Below, in pieces: positions 51,441 through 61,006 of a stretch of DNA of 64,000 nt. This DNA comes from Domibacillus sp. DTU_2020_1001157_1_SI_ALB_TIR_016 (GTDB lineage Bacteria > Bacillota > Bacilli > Bacillales > Domibacillaceae). A model generated the notes under the pieces. It ran no database searches and was not told where the DNA came from. It saw only the letters and a program-made list of their open reading frames with translations. Positions within the stretch are counted from its first letter, which is position 1. The number at the start of each line of letters is the position of its first letter. Both the position numbers and the translations under genes were made by a program. The stretch covers positions 1,302,001 to 1,366,000 of the forward strand of contig NZ_CP135438.1 in assembly GCF_032341995.1 (NCBI RefSeq), written 5' to 3'.

Positions 51441-52466
51441 ATGAAAAAGTTGATGGTACCTATTCTAGCTGCTGCTTTAACGCTGGGAACGGCCGCCTGC
51501 AGTAACAGTGGAGGAGAAAAAGCTGCCGGTGGACAGGGCGGATCAGGCAGCAGCTATCCGGAAAAAGCGATAACCTTTTCTGTTCCATCCGGTGCTGGAG
51601 GCGGGCTCGATACAACAGGAAGAGCGCTGAGCAACCTTTTTTCTTCTGAAGGAATTGTAGACAGTACCATTACCGTTGAAAATAATCCAGGCGGCGGACA
51701 AGTTGTCGGCACAGTTGATTTTGCCAATAAAGATAAAGGGAACGACTACCGGCTGCTGATTGCGTCTACACCCTTTATTTTGAATCACATTAAGAAAGAA
51801 GGAAACAGCCCGGTGTCTTTCCGGGACATTACGCCGATTGCCCGGCTGGTGACAGAATACGATGTACTGGCAGTCCCGGCAGATTCTAAATATGACACAT
51901 TGGAAGTTTTATTTGCGGACTTGAAAAAAGATCCAACGTCTATCTCATTTGCGGGCGGTTCCGGTCCAGGCTCTTTTGACCACTTAAATGCGATTTACCC
52001 GGCTATGAAAGCCGGCGTAGACGTAAAAAGGCTTAAGTATATTTCTTTTGATGGCGGTGGAGAGGCGCTCACTTCTCTGCTTGGCGGAAACGCTGACGTT
52101 ATTTCTTCTGATGTCTCTTCCGTATACGAGTATGTAAAAGCCGGCAAAGTGAAGATTTTAGGCATTTCTGCTCCTGAACGCCTGGAAGGAGAATTTGCAG
52201 AGATTCCAACGTACAAAGAGCAGGGCATAGACGCCGAATTAACCAACTGGCGCGGTATTTACGGACCGGCTGATATGTCAGAAGAAGCGAAAGCCTACTG
52301 GGAAGAAAAAGTAGCCCAGCTGGTAGATACAGAAGCCTGGAAGAAAGAACTTGAAAAGCAGGGCTGGCAGGATGGCTATATGGCATCCGAGGACTTTATT
52401 AAGCTGATGGAAGAAGAAGAAGCGATGTATAAAGAGATTTACGAAGATCTCGGCATGGCAAAATAA
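51441..52466 (+). CDS. tctC: Tripartite tricarboxylate transporter binding protein TctC
   Basis: About 341 residues. Lipoprotein signal ending in LGTAAC; then the Bug/TctC fold with YPEKAITFSVPSGAGGGLDT, VENNPGGGQVVGTVDFANK, FAGGSGPGSFDHLNAIYPAM and FDGGGEALTSLLGGNADV. It binds a carboxylate outside the cell and delivers it to TctAB, driven by an ion gradient. The substrate is not determined; neighbours suggest a four- to six-carbon acid. ATG 51441 with GGGGGGA upstream. Confidence 0.9.
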   Translation: MKKLMVPILAAALTLGTAACSNSGGEKAAGGQGGSGSSYPEKAITFSVPSGAGGGLDTTGRALSNLFSSEGIVDSTITVENNPGGGQVVGTVDFANKDKGNDYRLLIASTPFILNHIKKEGNSPVSFRDITPIARLVTEYDVLAVPADSKYDTLEVLFADLKKDPTSISFAGGSGPGSFDHLNAIYPAMKAGVDVKRLKYISFDGGGEALTSLLGGNADVISSDVSSVYEYVKAGKVKILGISAPERLEGEFAEIPTYKEQGIDAELTNWRGIYGPADMSEEAKAYWEEKVAQLVDTEAWKKELEKQGWQDGYMASEDFIKLMEEEEAMYKEIYEDLGMAK

Positions 52467-52484
52467 TGATCCGCAATGAGAAAA

Positions 52485-52526
52485 AAAGCAGCGGCAAAAT
52501 ATTCCCTGGTGGGCTGCTGCTTTTTT
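52485..52526 (+). terminator. Partial terminator between tctC and tctB
   Basis: AAGCAGC...GCTGCTGCTT stem followed by TTTTT. As after frlO, it probably favours the binding protein. Confidence 0.65.
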
Positions 52527-52548
52527 CGAGACAGGGAGGAGGAAAACA

Positions 52549-53010
52549 ATGAGCAAAACATTTGACCGTTATGCAGGCATCCTATTTCTTGCGATCGGCG
52601 CCATGTTTGTAGTGGAAAGCTTTAAACTTTCTCAAAGTGCCTATGGCAGTGAAATTGGTCCGAATATTTTTCCGATGTCTTTAGGCATTGCCTTAATCTT
52701 GCTGAGCATCCGTCTTGTTTATGAGACATTTCGCTACACAGAAGTGAAAAACAGCGGTACGAAACTGGATTATAAGCGGTTTGGCATTATCTTGACTGCG
52801 GCCATTTTATATGCGGCACTTTTAGAAACACTGGGGTACGTGATTACGACTTTCTTGTTTTTGCTCATTGGTTTCCAAACGATGCAGAAAGGAAAGGTTT
52901 GGGTATCTGTTTTAATTGCTGGAGGGTTCTCACTAGGAGTTTACTACTTATTTGTCGTCATTTTGCAAGGTTCGCTGCCACCATTTCCATCATGGATGAG
53001 TTTCAGTTAG
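52549..53010 (+). CDS. tctB: Tripartite tricarboxylate transporter small subunit TctB
   Basis: A 153-residue protein with four helices (IL FLAIGAMFVVESF; GPNIFPMSLGIALILLSIRL; IILTAAILYAALLETLGYVI; VSVLIAGGFSLGVYYLFVVI). It is the small membrane partner of TctA. Strong GGGAGGAGG site. Confidence 0.87.
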   Translation: MSKTFDRYAGILFLAIGAMFVVESFKLSQSAYGSEIGPNIFPMSLGIALILLSIRLVYETFRYTEVKNSGTKLDYKRFGIILTAAILYAALLETLGYVITTFLFLLIGFQTMQKGKVWVSVLIAGGFSLGVYYLFVVILQGSLPPFPSWMSFS

Positions 53011-53020
53011 GAGGGGTTAG

Positions 53021-54547
53021 ATGGGCACGCTGGATTACTTACTGCAGGGCTTTGCAACAGCACTGCAGTGGCACAATCTTTTATTCGCTTTTTTCGGAGT
53101 GTTGATTGGGACGGCTGTTGGCGTTCTTCCTGGGATTGGCCCCATGAGCGGAATCGCTCTTTTAATGCCTATAACCGCATCCATTACAAGCGGACTTCCT
53201 GCCGAAGCAGCAGCCACAAGCTCTATTATTCTACTGGCTGGCGTATACTACGGAGCTATGTATGGCGGGTCTACTACGTCCATTCTCTTGAACACGCCAG
53301 GTGAATCATCCTCGGTTGTAACGACACTTGATGGGCATCAAATGGCTAAAAACGGCCGGGCGGGAATCGCTTTGGCTATTTGCGCAATCGGCTCTTTTGC
53401 GGCCGGATTAATTGCCTTGATTGGTTTGATTTTGCTGGCTAATCCGCTGGCCAGTATTGCGTTAAAGTTCGGTCCGGCAGAATATACGTCTCTTATGCTG
53501 CTTGGCCTCCTGGCTGTAAGCGGTCTTGGCGGCAAATCTATAACGAAAGCCTTGATGATGACCGTCTTCGGCCTGCTTCTGGCGACAATTGGCATCGACT
53601 CTGTATCGGGTGTTACCCGTTTTACATACGACATGCCGGTTCTTTATTCAGGATTAGAATTCTTAACGATCGCAGTAGGTCTTTTTGCGGTAGGAGAAGT
53701 GTTTAAAGCCATTTTAGAAAGAGAAAGCAATGACGGCGAGATTGCCAAGATTACCCGGATCATCCCGACTAAACAGGATTTAAAAGACAGCTCTCTTCCG
53801 ATTGCACGAGGATCGGTTTTGGGATTTTTCATCGGCGTTCTTCCTGGTGCCGGGGCTACTCTTGCTTCTTTCTTTTCTTACATTATGGAAAAGAAATTAA
53901 GCAAAAATCCGAAGAAGTTCGGAACGGGAGCTATTGAAGGAGTAGCGGCTCCGGAATCTGCAAACAATGCGGCGGCCGGAGGGGCCATTGTTCCTCTGCT
54001 GACACTAGGTATTCCGGGATCCGGTTCCACAGCCATTTTAATGAGCGCGTTTATTATGTTTAATATTACCCCTGGCCCGCTTCTTTTTGAAGAACACCCG
54101 GATGTTGCCTGGGGATTGATTGCCAGCATGTTTGTTGGAAATGCGATTTTACTGATCTTAAATCTGCCTATGGTTAAAGTGTTTGCCAAAGTAGTTGAAA
54201 CACCTGCCAAATACTTGATTCCGTTAATCATCGGTTTTTCTTTCTTTGGCGTTTATGCGGTCCAGTTTTCTGTTTTTGATTTAGGTCTGCTGATTGCCTG
54301 CGGAGTAGCCGGCTATTTTCTTTCAAAAAATGATTTTCCGATTGCTCCTCTTGTACTGGGCCTGGTATTAGGGCCTATGATTGAAAATAATTTGCGGAGA
54401 GCGCTGACGCTTTCTAACGGCGATGTAATGATTTTCTTCCAAAAACCACTTTCCCTGGCTTTTATTATTGTCGGGATTCTGTGGATTTTAACGCCTCTGT
54501 TTTTAAAACTGAGAGGGAAAAAACTAATTTTAAATGAAGAAGGATAA
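53021..54547 (+). CDS. tctA: Tripartite tricarboxylate transporter large subunit TctA
   Basis: A 508-residue protein with about twelve helices. Family signatures GVLPGIGPMSGIALLMPI, YGGSTTSILLNTPGESSSVV, FIGVLPGAGATLASFFSY and APESANNAAAGGAIVPLLTL are all present. It is the ion-coupled translocation subunit. Ten bases after tctB. Confidence 0.92.
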   Translation: MGTLDYLLQGFATALQWHNLLFAFFGVLIGTAVGVLPGIGPMSGIALLMPITASITSGLPAEAAATSSIILLAGVYYGAMYGGSTTSILLNTPGESSSVVTTLDGHQMAKNGRAGIALAICAIGSFAAGLIALIGLILLANPLASIALKFGPAEYTSLMLLGLLAVSGLGGKSITKALMMTVFGLLLATIGIDSVSGVTRFTYDMPVLYSGLEFLTIAVGLFAVGEVFKAILERESNDGEIAKITRIIPTKQDLKDSSLPIARGSVLGFFIGVLPGAGATLASFFSYIMEKKLSKNPKKFGTGAIEGVAAPESANNAAAGGAIVPLLTLGIPGSGSTAILMSAFIMFNITPGPLLFEEHPDVAWGLIASMFVGNAILLILNLPMVKVFAKVVETPAKYLIPLIIGFSFFGVYAVQFSVFDLGLLIACGVAGYFLSKNDFPIAPLVLGLVLGPMIENNLRRALTLSNGDVMIFFQKPLSLAFIIVGILWILTPLFLKLRGKKLILNEEG

Positions 54548-54564
54548 TTAAAGGAGAGAGAAAA

Positions 54565-55200
54565 ATGACTGTTGAAAACCAAGTGAAAATGAATATTGTA
54601 GAACAATTTGAGGACGTTCCAACGACTTGTATTTCAGATGCGCTGCAAGGAATGAACAATTTGTCATCAGCGATTCAGCCGCTCAAAGAAGAATACCGTG
54701 TTGCCGGGCGGGCTTTTACAGTAAAAATGCCGGTTGGTGATAATTTAGTCGTGCTGAAAGCAATCAGGGAAGCAAAACCAGGCGATGTTTTGGTCATTGA
54801 CGCAAAAGGAGACACATACCGGGCGATAGCGGGTGACTTTATTGTTGGGATGGCGCAGACGCTTGGCATTAAAGGTATCATCGTAGATGGCGTGATTCGG
54901 GATGTAGTCGGCATCAAAGAACTAAACTACCCCGTTTTCTGCAAAGGGACAACCATTGCCGCAAGCGGAAAAGCAGGGCAGGGAGAAATCAATGTACCGA
55001 TTTCCTGCGGCGGTGTAACTATTCAGCCAGGTGATATTATTGTGGGAGACGCGGATGGAGTCACCGTTATTCCACAGGAAGCAGAAAAAGAAGTGTTAAA
55101 ACAATCGATAGAGAAAGCAGACAAAGATATTAAACGAGCTCAAAAAGTATCAGGCAAGAGAGAAGAAATTATTGCGTATTTAGATCGCTTCTTATCATAA
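54565..55200 (+). CDS. RraA family protein (aldolase/decarboxylase-like)
   Basis: A 211-residue protein. PTTCISDALQGMNNLSSAI at the start, KPGDVLVIDAKGD in the middle and GVIRDVVGIKEL with the conserved Arg-Asp. Non-RNase RraA-like enzymes are hydroxymethyl-oxoglutarate aldolases or oxaloacetate decarboxylases needing a divalent metal. Being last in the tct operon, it probably processes the imported acid. Start after AAAGGAGAG. Confidence 0.83.
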   Translation: MTVENQVKMNIVEQFEDVPTTCISDALQGMNNLSSAIQPLKEEYRVAGRAFTVKMPVGDNLVVLKAIREAKPGDVLVIDAKGDTYRAIAGDFIVGMAQTLGIKGIIVDGVIRDVVGIKELNYPVFCKGTTIAASGKAGQGEINVPISCGGVTIQPGDIIVGDADGVTVIPQEAEKEVLKQSIEKADKDIKRAQKVSGKREEIIAYLDRFLS

Positions 55201-55202
55201 GA

Positions 55203-55235
55203 AAACAGGCCGAAACTGGCCTGTTTTTCTTTTTA
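55203..55235 (+). terminator. Terminator of the tct operon
   Basis: AAACAGGCC GAAACT GGCCTGTTT, then TTCTTTTT. Confidence 0.85.
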
Positions 55236-55422
55236 ATGACAGAACAGCCTGCTGCATGTGTGTAAATATTTTTATGATTAGCCGCTTCACCTTAAAAGCA
55301 AGAAATTGACTGTCTTTATAAAACATCGTTTTACAGAATGGCATAAAGCGATTAAATAATAAGGCGGTTAGAATGTGTTTAAACGCCGGAATAAACTATG
55401 ATCAATGGAAATTGGTGATGCT

Positions 55423-55478
55423 TAACTATGAAAAATCGCTATTTTTACAGAGAAGCGAGATTCAGTATGATAGAAATG
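55423..55478 (+). promoter_or_regulatory. Promoter of citMHS, shared with aconitase
   Basis: TTAACTATGAAAAATCGCTA and the following TTTTTACA...ATTCAGTATGATAGAAAT are nearly the same as at 58033-58088. TTTACA (55444-55449), 16 bases and TATGAT (55466-55471) form the promoter; AAAAATCGCTATTTTT is the dyad, a likely LysR site. Confidence 0.65.
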
Positions 55479-55684
55479 AGCCTGCTTGATGCAAAAACAA
55501 AAGAGGAGAAGGGGGATAAAAACAAGCAAACACGTCATAAAAGAAGTTTGAAAATGGTACATAGAGCTGGAATTGTCCAGTTTCAGGTTTAGATGAAGCA
55601 GCCATTTAATAGAATAAAAGACTTGCAAACAATGAATGGATGGTCAAGATCGGCTTGTTGCGGAGCAGGATAAATTGCATTTTA

Positions 55685-55699
55685 TTGTAAGCGTATACA
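55685..55699 (+). promoter_or_regulatory. Perfect cre site before citMHS
   Basis: TTGTAAGCGTATACA matches WTGNAANCGNWNNCA at every position. It lies 21 bases before the start codon, within the leader, so CcpA would act as a roadblock. Confidence 0.75.
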
Positions 55700-55719
55700 A
55701 ATGAAACGGGAGGGATTGG

Positions 55720-57024
55720 ATGGTTTCGTTATTGGGTTTTGTCATGATGCTGGTATTTATTGCTTTAATCGTTACTCGAAAGATGTCCGCTTTACTTGCT
55801 TTAATTGTGGTGCCTTTGTTTTTTGCGATCATTGGCGGTTTTGGAAAAGACCTTGGCCCTATGATACTGGAAGGGCTTAGCGGGGTAGCACCGACAGGGA
55901 TTATGCTGATGTTTGCGGTTATGTATTTTGGCATTATGATTGATGCCGGATTGTTTGAACCGCTCATCAAAAAGATATTAGCTATCGTTAAAGGAGATCC
56001 TTTAAAAATTGTCATCGGAACAGCGGTTCTTTCTGCTCTTGTTGCTTTTGACGGTGATGGGACAACCACTTATATTATAACCGTTTCAGCGATGCTGCCT
56101 CTTTATACGTACCTTGGGATGAACCCGCTTATTTTAACCTGCGTATCTATGATGGCTTTTGGGGTGATGAATATGCTGCCGTGGGGAGGGCCAACGGCGA
56201 GAGCTGTAAGCGCATTAAATTTAGATGCGAATGATGTGTTTCTTCCTCTTGTTCCAATCATGGCGGTAGGTTTGGCTTGGGTGTTTTTTACAGCGTATGT
56301 GCTGGGGAAAAAAGAACGTACTAGATTAGGAATCATGGACTTAGATATGTCTAAGCTTCCGCTGCAATTTCAGGAGGAAGCAGCTACTGTAGTGGATTCA
56401 GAGTTAAAACGGCCTAAGCTAATCTGGTTTAATTTTCTTCTTACGCTGTCGTTAATCACAGCACTAGTGATAGGGGTTCTTCCTCTGCCTGTTCTTTTTC
56501 TGATAGGGTTTGCTTTAGCGCTATTAGTGAATTATCCAAACCTTGAAATTCAAAAAAAAGTATTAGCTTCTCATTCTGATAGTGTCCTAATCGTAGTCGC
56601 GTTAATTTTTGCTTCAGGCGTTTTTACAGGTATTCTATCTGGAACGCATATGGTGGATGAAATGGCGAACAGCCTCATATCCATTATCCCTGAAGAACTT
56701 GGCTCGTCTTTTGCTTTAATAACTGCCATCACCAGTATGCCTTTAACGTATGTCATGGCAAATGATCCATATTATTTCGGTGTAGTACCTATTATTGCGC
56801 AAACCGCGGCAGCGTACGGGGTGGACCCGGTTGAAATTGCCAGAGCATCTGTGCTTGGCCAGCCGCTACACGCAATGAGCCCGCTTATCGCTTCCACCCA
56901 TCTATTAGTCGGAATGGCAAAAGTAGATTTTGGAGAGCACCAAAAATTTATTTTAAAGTGGGCAATCGGAACTTGTGTGGTCATGATTATTGCAGCTCTA
57001 TTAACAGGAGCCATTTCTATGTAA
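55720..57024 (+). CDS. CitMHS family citrate-metal transporter
   Basis: A 434-residue transporter with about twelve helices. MLMFAVMYFGIMIDAGLFEP, VAFDGDGTTTYIITVSAMLP, MNMLPWGGPTARAVSALNLD and YVMANDPYYFGVVPIIAQTA are CitM/CitH signatures. It takes up citrate complexed with Mg or other metal ions together with protons. Expression likely depends on the nearby LysR regulator and CcpA (cre at 55685). The symbol citM or citH cannot be chosen from sequence. Confidence 0.9.
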   Translation: MVSLLGFVMMLVFIALIVTRKMSALLALIVVPLFFAIIGGFGKDLGPMILEGLSGVAPTGIMLMFAVMYFGIMIDAGLFEPLIKKILAIVKGDPLKIVIGTAVLSALVAFDGDGTTTYIITVSAMLPLYTYLGMNPLILTCVSMMAFGVMNMLPWGGPTARAVSALNLDANDVFLPLVPIMAVGLAWVFFTAYVLGKKERTRLGIMDLDMSKLPLQFQEEAATVVDSELKRPKLIWFNFLLTLSLITALVIGVLPLPVLFLIGFALALLVNYPNLEIQKKVLASHSDSVLIVVALIFASGVFTGILSGTHMVDEMANSLISIIPEELGSSFALITAITSMPLTYVMANDPYYFGVVPIIAQTAAAYGVDPVEIARASVLGQPLHAMSPLIASTHLLVGMAKVDFGEHQKFILKWAIGTCVVMIIAALLTGAISM

Positions 57025-57054
57025 ATACCCGGTTGCAGCTACTTTTGTTCACAT

Positions 57055-57090
57055 AAAAAAGCAGGCCAGTTTTTTCTGGCCTGCTTTTTT
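57055..57090. terminator. Bidirectional terminator between citMHS and LysR
   Basis: GCAGGCCAG TTTTTT CTGGCCTGC with A-run before and T-run after. Confidence 0.9.
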
Positions 57091-57958
57091 AGTTCTTATA
57101 AGCGACATGCTGCTTAATAAAATCAGCGAAAGCTTTCACGACGTTTAATTCTTCAGCTTCTGGGTGATACACCATCCACGTTTTTTGTGTCAGTGCCTGT
57201 CCGTCTTTGGTCTGAAGCGGAATTTTGTAAATAGGATCCGTTTCATTAAAAAATAAAGATGGCAGAATCGCATACCCTAAACCGTTTAACACCATTTCTT
57301 TACATGTATCAGCCCGGTCTACCGTGATGCCGATCGAAGGCGGGTGTGAGTAGTGCTCAGCCCACCAATTATCTGTCATATGTTTATAAAGCTGGTCCGT
57401 TTGATAATCAATCCTGGCCAGATGAGGCAGATCTTCGAGTGTGACCAGCTCATTGGAAAACACACATAAATTTTCTTCAAACAGCTGCTCTTTATGGCCG
57501 GGCCAGTTGTATTCTCCGCGGATAAAGCCAATATGGATATCATGATTGTAAGCAAGCTGGTAGATTTGCCTGCTGTAGGCGGTTTCAATTTGAAATTCAA
57601 CGTCCGGATACTGTTCCTTAAATTGTTTTAACCAGCCGGGGAGTTTATATTTGCTGATAAAGTTTGAAACACCAATTCGAAGCGTGCCGGCTACAATATG
57701 GTTAAAATTATCGACTTCTTCTTTAATTTCACGAAATGTATCTAAAAGTTCTTCAGCCCGTTTTGCTAAATATTCTCCTTCAGGGGTAAACTGTACGCCT
57801 TTAATGCCGCGGTTTACAATTTTAACCCCAAACTCTGTTTCAATCTGCTTCAGCCGTTTCGTTAAGGTCGGCTGGGCAATAAAAAGGGTTTGTCCCGCTT
57901 TTGTAATACTTTTTTCATGAAAAAGCGTATGTAAAATTAACCAGTCCCGATCGTCCAT
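57089..57958 (-). CDS. LysR family regulator, CcpC-like
   Basis: About 289 residues. Winged helix (DWLILHTLFHEKSITKAGQT, FIAQPTLTKRLKQIETEFG) and a binding domain with ADTCKEMVLNGLGYAILPSL, similar to the matching segment of CcpC, the citrate-sensing regulator of citB and citZ in Bacillus. Its gene is divergent from an aconitase gene and converges on citMHS; both have the same promoter. It is thus the probable citrate sensor of this cluster. ATG 57958 follows AGGAGGGC. Confidence 0.87.
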   Translation of the reverse strand: MDDRDWLILHTLFHEKSITKAGQTLFIAQPTLTKRLKQIETEFGVKIVNRGIKGVQFTPEGEYLAKRAEELLDTFREIKEEVDNFNHIVAGTLRIGVSNFISKYKLPGWLKQFKEQYPDVEFQIETAYSRQIYQLAYNHDIHIGFIRGEYNWPGHKEQLFEENLCVFSNELVTLEDLPHLARIDYQTDQLYKHMTDNWWAEHYSHPPSIGITVDRADTCKEMVLNGLGYAILPSLFFNETDPIYKIPLQTKDGQALTQKTWMVYHPEAEELNVVKAFADFIKQHVAYKN

Positions 57959-58032
57959 ATGCGCCCTCCTTTTTCTACAACATATCATACCCTTTATGGT
58001 TTCTAAAGAAGAAAGATGGAAATCGTTCATGT

Positions 58033-58088
58033 TTAACTATGAAAAAATGCTATTTTTTCGAAAAGAAACGATTCAGTATGATAGAAAT
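58033..58088 (+). promoter_or_regulatory. Promoter of the aconitase gene, copy of the citMHS promoter
   Basis: TTAACTATGAAAAAATGCTA...ATTCAGTATGATAGAAAT. The dyad GAAAAAAT GCT ATTTTTTC is perfect. TATGAT is at the same distance as in the citMHS copy. It lies between the divergent LysR gene and aconitase. Confidence 0.65.
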
Positions 58089-58126
58089 AAGCTAATTTCT
58101 ATTTAGAACAGAAAAGGGGAAACGGC

Positions 58127-60856
58127 ATGAAGACAAAAGGATATATCGAGCCAGTCAGCCTGAAAGTAAATGAAAACGAATACAAGTATTATCCCATTCA
58201 TCAATTAGACAATCAAAAGTTTCAGCATATAGCAAGACTCCCTTATTCCATCAAGGTACTATTAGAAGCAGCCATCCGTACATTTGATGGAACCTCCATC
58301 ACGGAAGAGCATATTCGGAAGCTGGCGGACTGGACAGTGGAAAGAGAACCGAATGAAGAAGTTCCATTTAAGCCTGTGCGCATTTTATTGCATGATACAA
58401 CAGGGCTTCCGGCCATTGTGGATTTAGCCGCCATGCGTGAAACGATGAAGCGCTCAGGAGGAAATGTTTCGGCTGTCAATCCTTTGATTCCAGTTGATCT
58501 AGTCGTGGATCATTCGGTAACCGTCGACTATTTTGCCCGGCCAGATGCCCTGGAGCTCAATGAGAAAGTCAACATGGAGCGTAATGGTGAGCGGTTTCGT
58601 TTCCTGCGCTGGGCACAGCAGGCATTTGATAACCTGAACATTATCCCGCCTTCTTCGGGTATTATGCACCAAATTAACATGGAGTATTTGTCCACTGTCA
58701 CGGCGGTAAAACAAGAGGAAGGGCAGGCTGTTGTTTATCCTGATTCACTTGTTGGAACAGACTCTCACACAACCATGATAAATGGTCTTGGGATTGTGGC
58801 ATGGGGAGTAGGCGGTATAGAAGCGGAAGCAGCGATGCTTGGACAGCCATTGTATTTTGCTACGCCAGAAGTGGTCGGTTTCCGGCTGACTGGATCACTT
58901 CCAGAAGGAACAACATCCACAGATCTTGCCCTAACCATTACAAACATTCTTCGTCAAAAAGGCGTGGTTGGAAAGTTTGTAGAGTTTTTTGGCAAAGGTG
59001 TGCGTTCCATGAGCGTAGCTGACCGCGCTACAGTTGCGAATATGGCGCCAGAATACGGAGCCACAATGGGCTTTTTCCCTGTAGACGAGCAGACCATTCA
59101 CTACCTGCGGCTGATCGGACGTGACGAGGAGCAGGTCAACCTGGTTGAAGCGTATTACAGAGCCCAGAGCATGTTTATGGAAAAGGACAGTGAAGATCCA
59201 GATTATCCTGAAGTGATTGAGCTGGATTTATCTACCGTTGTCCCTTCCTTAGCTGGTCCGAAACGGCCACAGGACCGAATCAGCTTAACAGACATGAAAG
59301 AAAATTACCGGGAAATCATCCGCAAGCCGGTGGTTGAGGGCGGCTATGGCGTTACCGAGGAAGCGCTGAAAAAAGAAGTTCCGGTTACGCACGAAAGCGG
59401 GGAAACGTCGGTTATAAAAAATGGCTCCGTCGTACTGGCAGCTATCACAAGCTGTACCAATACGTCCAATCCAACCGTTCTCATGATGGCAGGGCTGCTT
59501 GCAAAAAGGGCAGTTGAGAAGGGATTGTCTAAGCCTGCTTTTGTAAAAAGTTCCTTAACGCCAGGATCACGTGTAGTCACCGATTATCTTCAAGAATCAG
59601 GGCTGCTTCCATATTTAGAAAAACTGGGCTTTCACATTGCCGGGTATGGATGTGCTACTTGCATCGGCAACTCAGGACCGCTTCCTTCTGAAATAAGCGA
59701 AGCGATCAGCCAGCACGACTTGACGGTAGCAGGCGTTCTGTCAGGAAACCGTAATTTTGAAGGCCGGGTCCATCCTGAAATCAAAGCCAATTACCTGGCT
59801 TCACCGCCTTTGGTAGTCGCTTATGCACTGGCTGGCACAGTTGATATTGATTTTGCAACAGAGCCTCTTGGGCACGACTCCAGCAATCAGCCTGTTTATC
59901 TGCGTGATATTTGGCCGTCTTTAGCGGATACACAAAAATGGCTTGGGGATGCCCTGCGGCCTGAGCTGTTTCAAATGAGATATCAAAATATACTCAAAGC
60001 CAATGAAAAATGGAATGGGTTAGAGATTCCAGAAGGACCGCTTTTTGACTGGGAAGAATCCTCGACCTACGTACAAGAGCCGCCATTCTTAAAAGATTTG
60101 CCTGCCCAGCCAGGAAACATCGCTGATTTTCAGCATGCCCGTGCGATAGCCGTATTAGGGCACTCGGTCACAACAGACCACCTTTCGCCGTCTGGCGTAG
60201 TGCCAGCTAACAGTACGGCTGGTTTATATTTAAAAAGCCGTGGTGTGAAGCCGAGAGATTTGAATTCTTATCCTTCACGGCGCGGCAATCACCAGGTCAT
60301 GATTCGGGGAGCGCTGGCTAACCATCGAATCCGCAACTACCTGGTTCCCGGCTCAGAAGGAGGCGTAACAAAATACCTGCCGAGCGGGGAAGTGATGTCG
60401 ATGTATGAGGCGTCGCTAAAATACAAAAAAGATCATACGCCACTATTTATTATCGCCGGAAAAGAATATGGCACAGGCAGTTCCCGTGACTGGGCGGCGA
60501 AAGGTACAGCACTGCTCGGTGTTAAAGCTGTGATTGCCGAAAGTTTTGAACGTATTCACCGCAGTAACCTGGTTGGAATGGGTGTGCTTCCTCTTCAGTT
60601 TGAGAGGGGGGAAAACGCGGAGTCTTTAGGCATTGAAGGAACAGAAATCTTTCAGACAATCGGCTTATCAGATGAGATTCAGCCCGGACAAAAGATTAGA
60701 ATTAAAGCAACAGGTAAAGACGGAAAAGCTTTTGAATTTAATGTGACCGTACGTCTTGATAATGTTGTAGATATCGAGTATTACCAGCACGGGGGTATTA
60801 TGCAAAAAGTAATCCGGCAATTAATAAACAATTCGTCGACAATAATCATGAAATGA
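58127..60856 (+). CDS. acnA: Aconitate hydratase, AcnA type
   Basis: A 909-residue aconitase with the three cluster-binding cysteine positions in AAITSCTNTSNPTVLM and GYGCATCIGNSGPL, and the swivel domain motif KEYGTGSSRDWAAKGT. Substrate-loop VGTDSHTTMINGLG is present. It isomerises citrate and isocitrate through aconitate. The N-terminus is shorter than that of Bacillus CitB and the C-terminus ends in an unusual INNSSTIIMK tail. Being placed with a citrate transporter and its LysR gene, it is probably a citrate-inducible second aconitase; whether a separate citB exists is not visible here. Confidence 0.9.
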   Translation: MKTKGYIEPVSLKVNENEYKYYPIHQLDNQKFQHIARLPYSIKVLLEAAIRTFDGTSITEEHIRKLADWTVEREPNEEVPFKPVRILLHDTTGLPAIVDLAAMRETMKRSGGNVSAVNPLIPVDLVVDHSVTVDYFARPDALELNEKVNMERNGERFRFLRWAQQAFDNLNIIPPSSGIMHQINMEYLSTVTAVKQEEGQAVVYPDSLVGTDSHTTMINGLGIVAWGVGGIEAEAAMLGQPLYFATPEVVGFRLTGSLPEGTTSTDLALTITNILRQKGVVGKFVEFFGKGVRSMSVADRATVANMAPEYGATMGFFPVDEQTIHYLRLIGRDEEQVNLVEAYYRAQSMFMEKDSEDPDYPEVIELDLSTVVPSLAGPKRPQDRISLTDMKENYREIIRKPVVEGGYGVTEEALKKEVPVTHESGETSVIKNGSVVLAAITSCTNTSNPTVLMMAGLLAKRAVEKGLSKPAFVKSSLTPGSRVVTDYLQESGLLPYLEKLGFHIAGYGCATCIGNSGPLPSEISEAISQHDLTVAGVLSGNRNFEGRVHPEIKANYLASPPLVVAYALAGTVDIDFATEPLGHDSSNQPVYLRDIWPSLADTQKWLGDALRPELFQMRYQNILKANEKWNGLEIPEGPLFDWEESSTYVQEPPFLKDLPAQPGNIADFQHARAIAVLGHSVTTDHLSPSGVVPANSTAGLYLKSRGVKPRDLNSYPSRRGNHQVMIRGALANHRIRNYLVPGSEGGVTKYLPSGEVMSMYEASLKYKKDHTPLFIIAGKEYGTGSSRDWAAKGTALLGVKAVIAESFERIHRSNLVGMGVLPLQFERGENAESLGIEGTEIFQTIGLSDEIQPGQKIRIKATGKDGKAFEFNVTVRLDNVVDIEYYQHGGIMQKVIRQLINNSSTIIMK

Positions 60857-61006
60857 GACATTTACTCCCCGGCGAATTAGAAAGCCGTATTGCTGCAAAA
60901 CGAAGAAAAATCGAAACGCCAATTTTAAAAACCGTCTGTAGGATTTTGAGAAAAGAATGCTGCTTACAGGCTTGGTATAAAATGTGTGTTTGAAGGAGAG
61001 ACGAGC

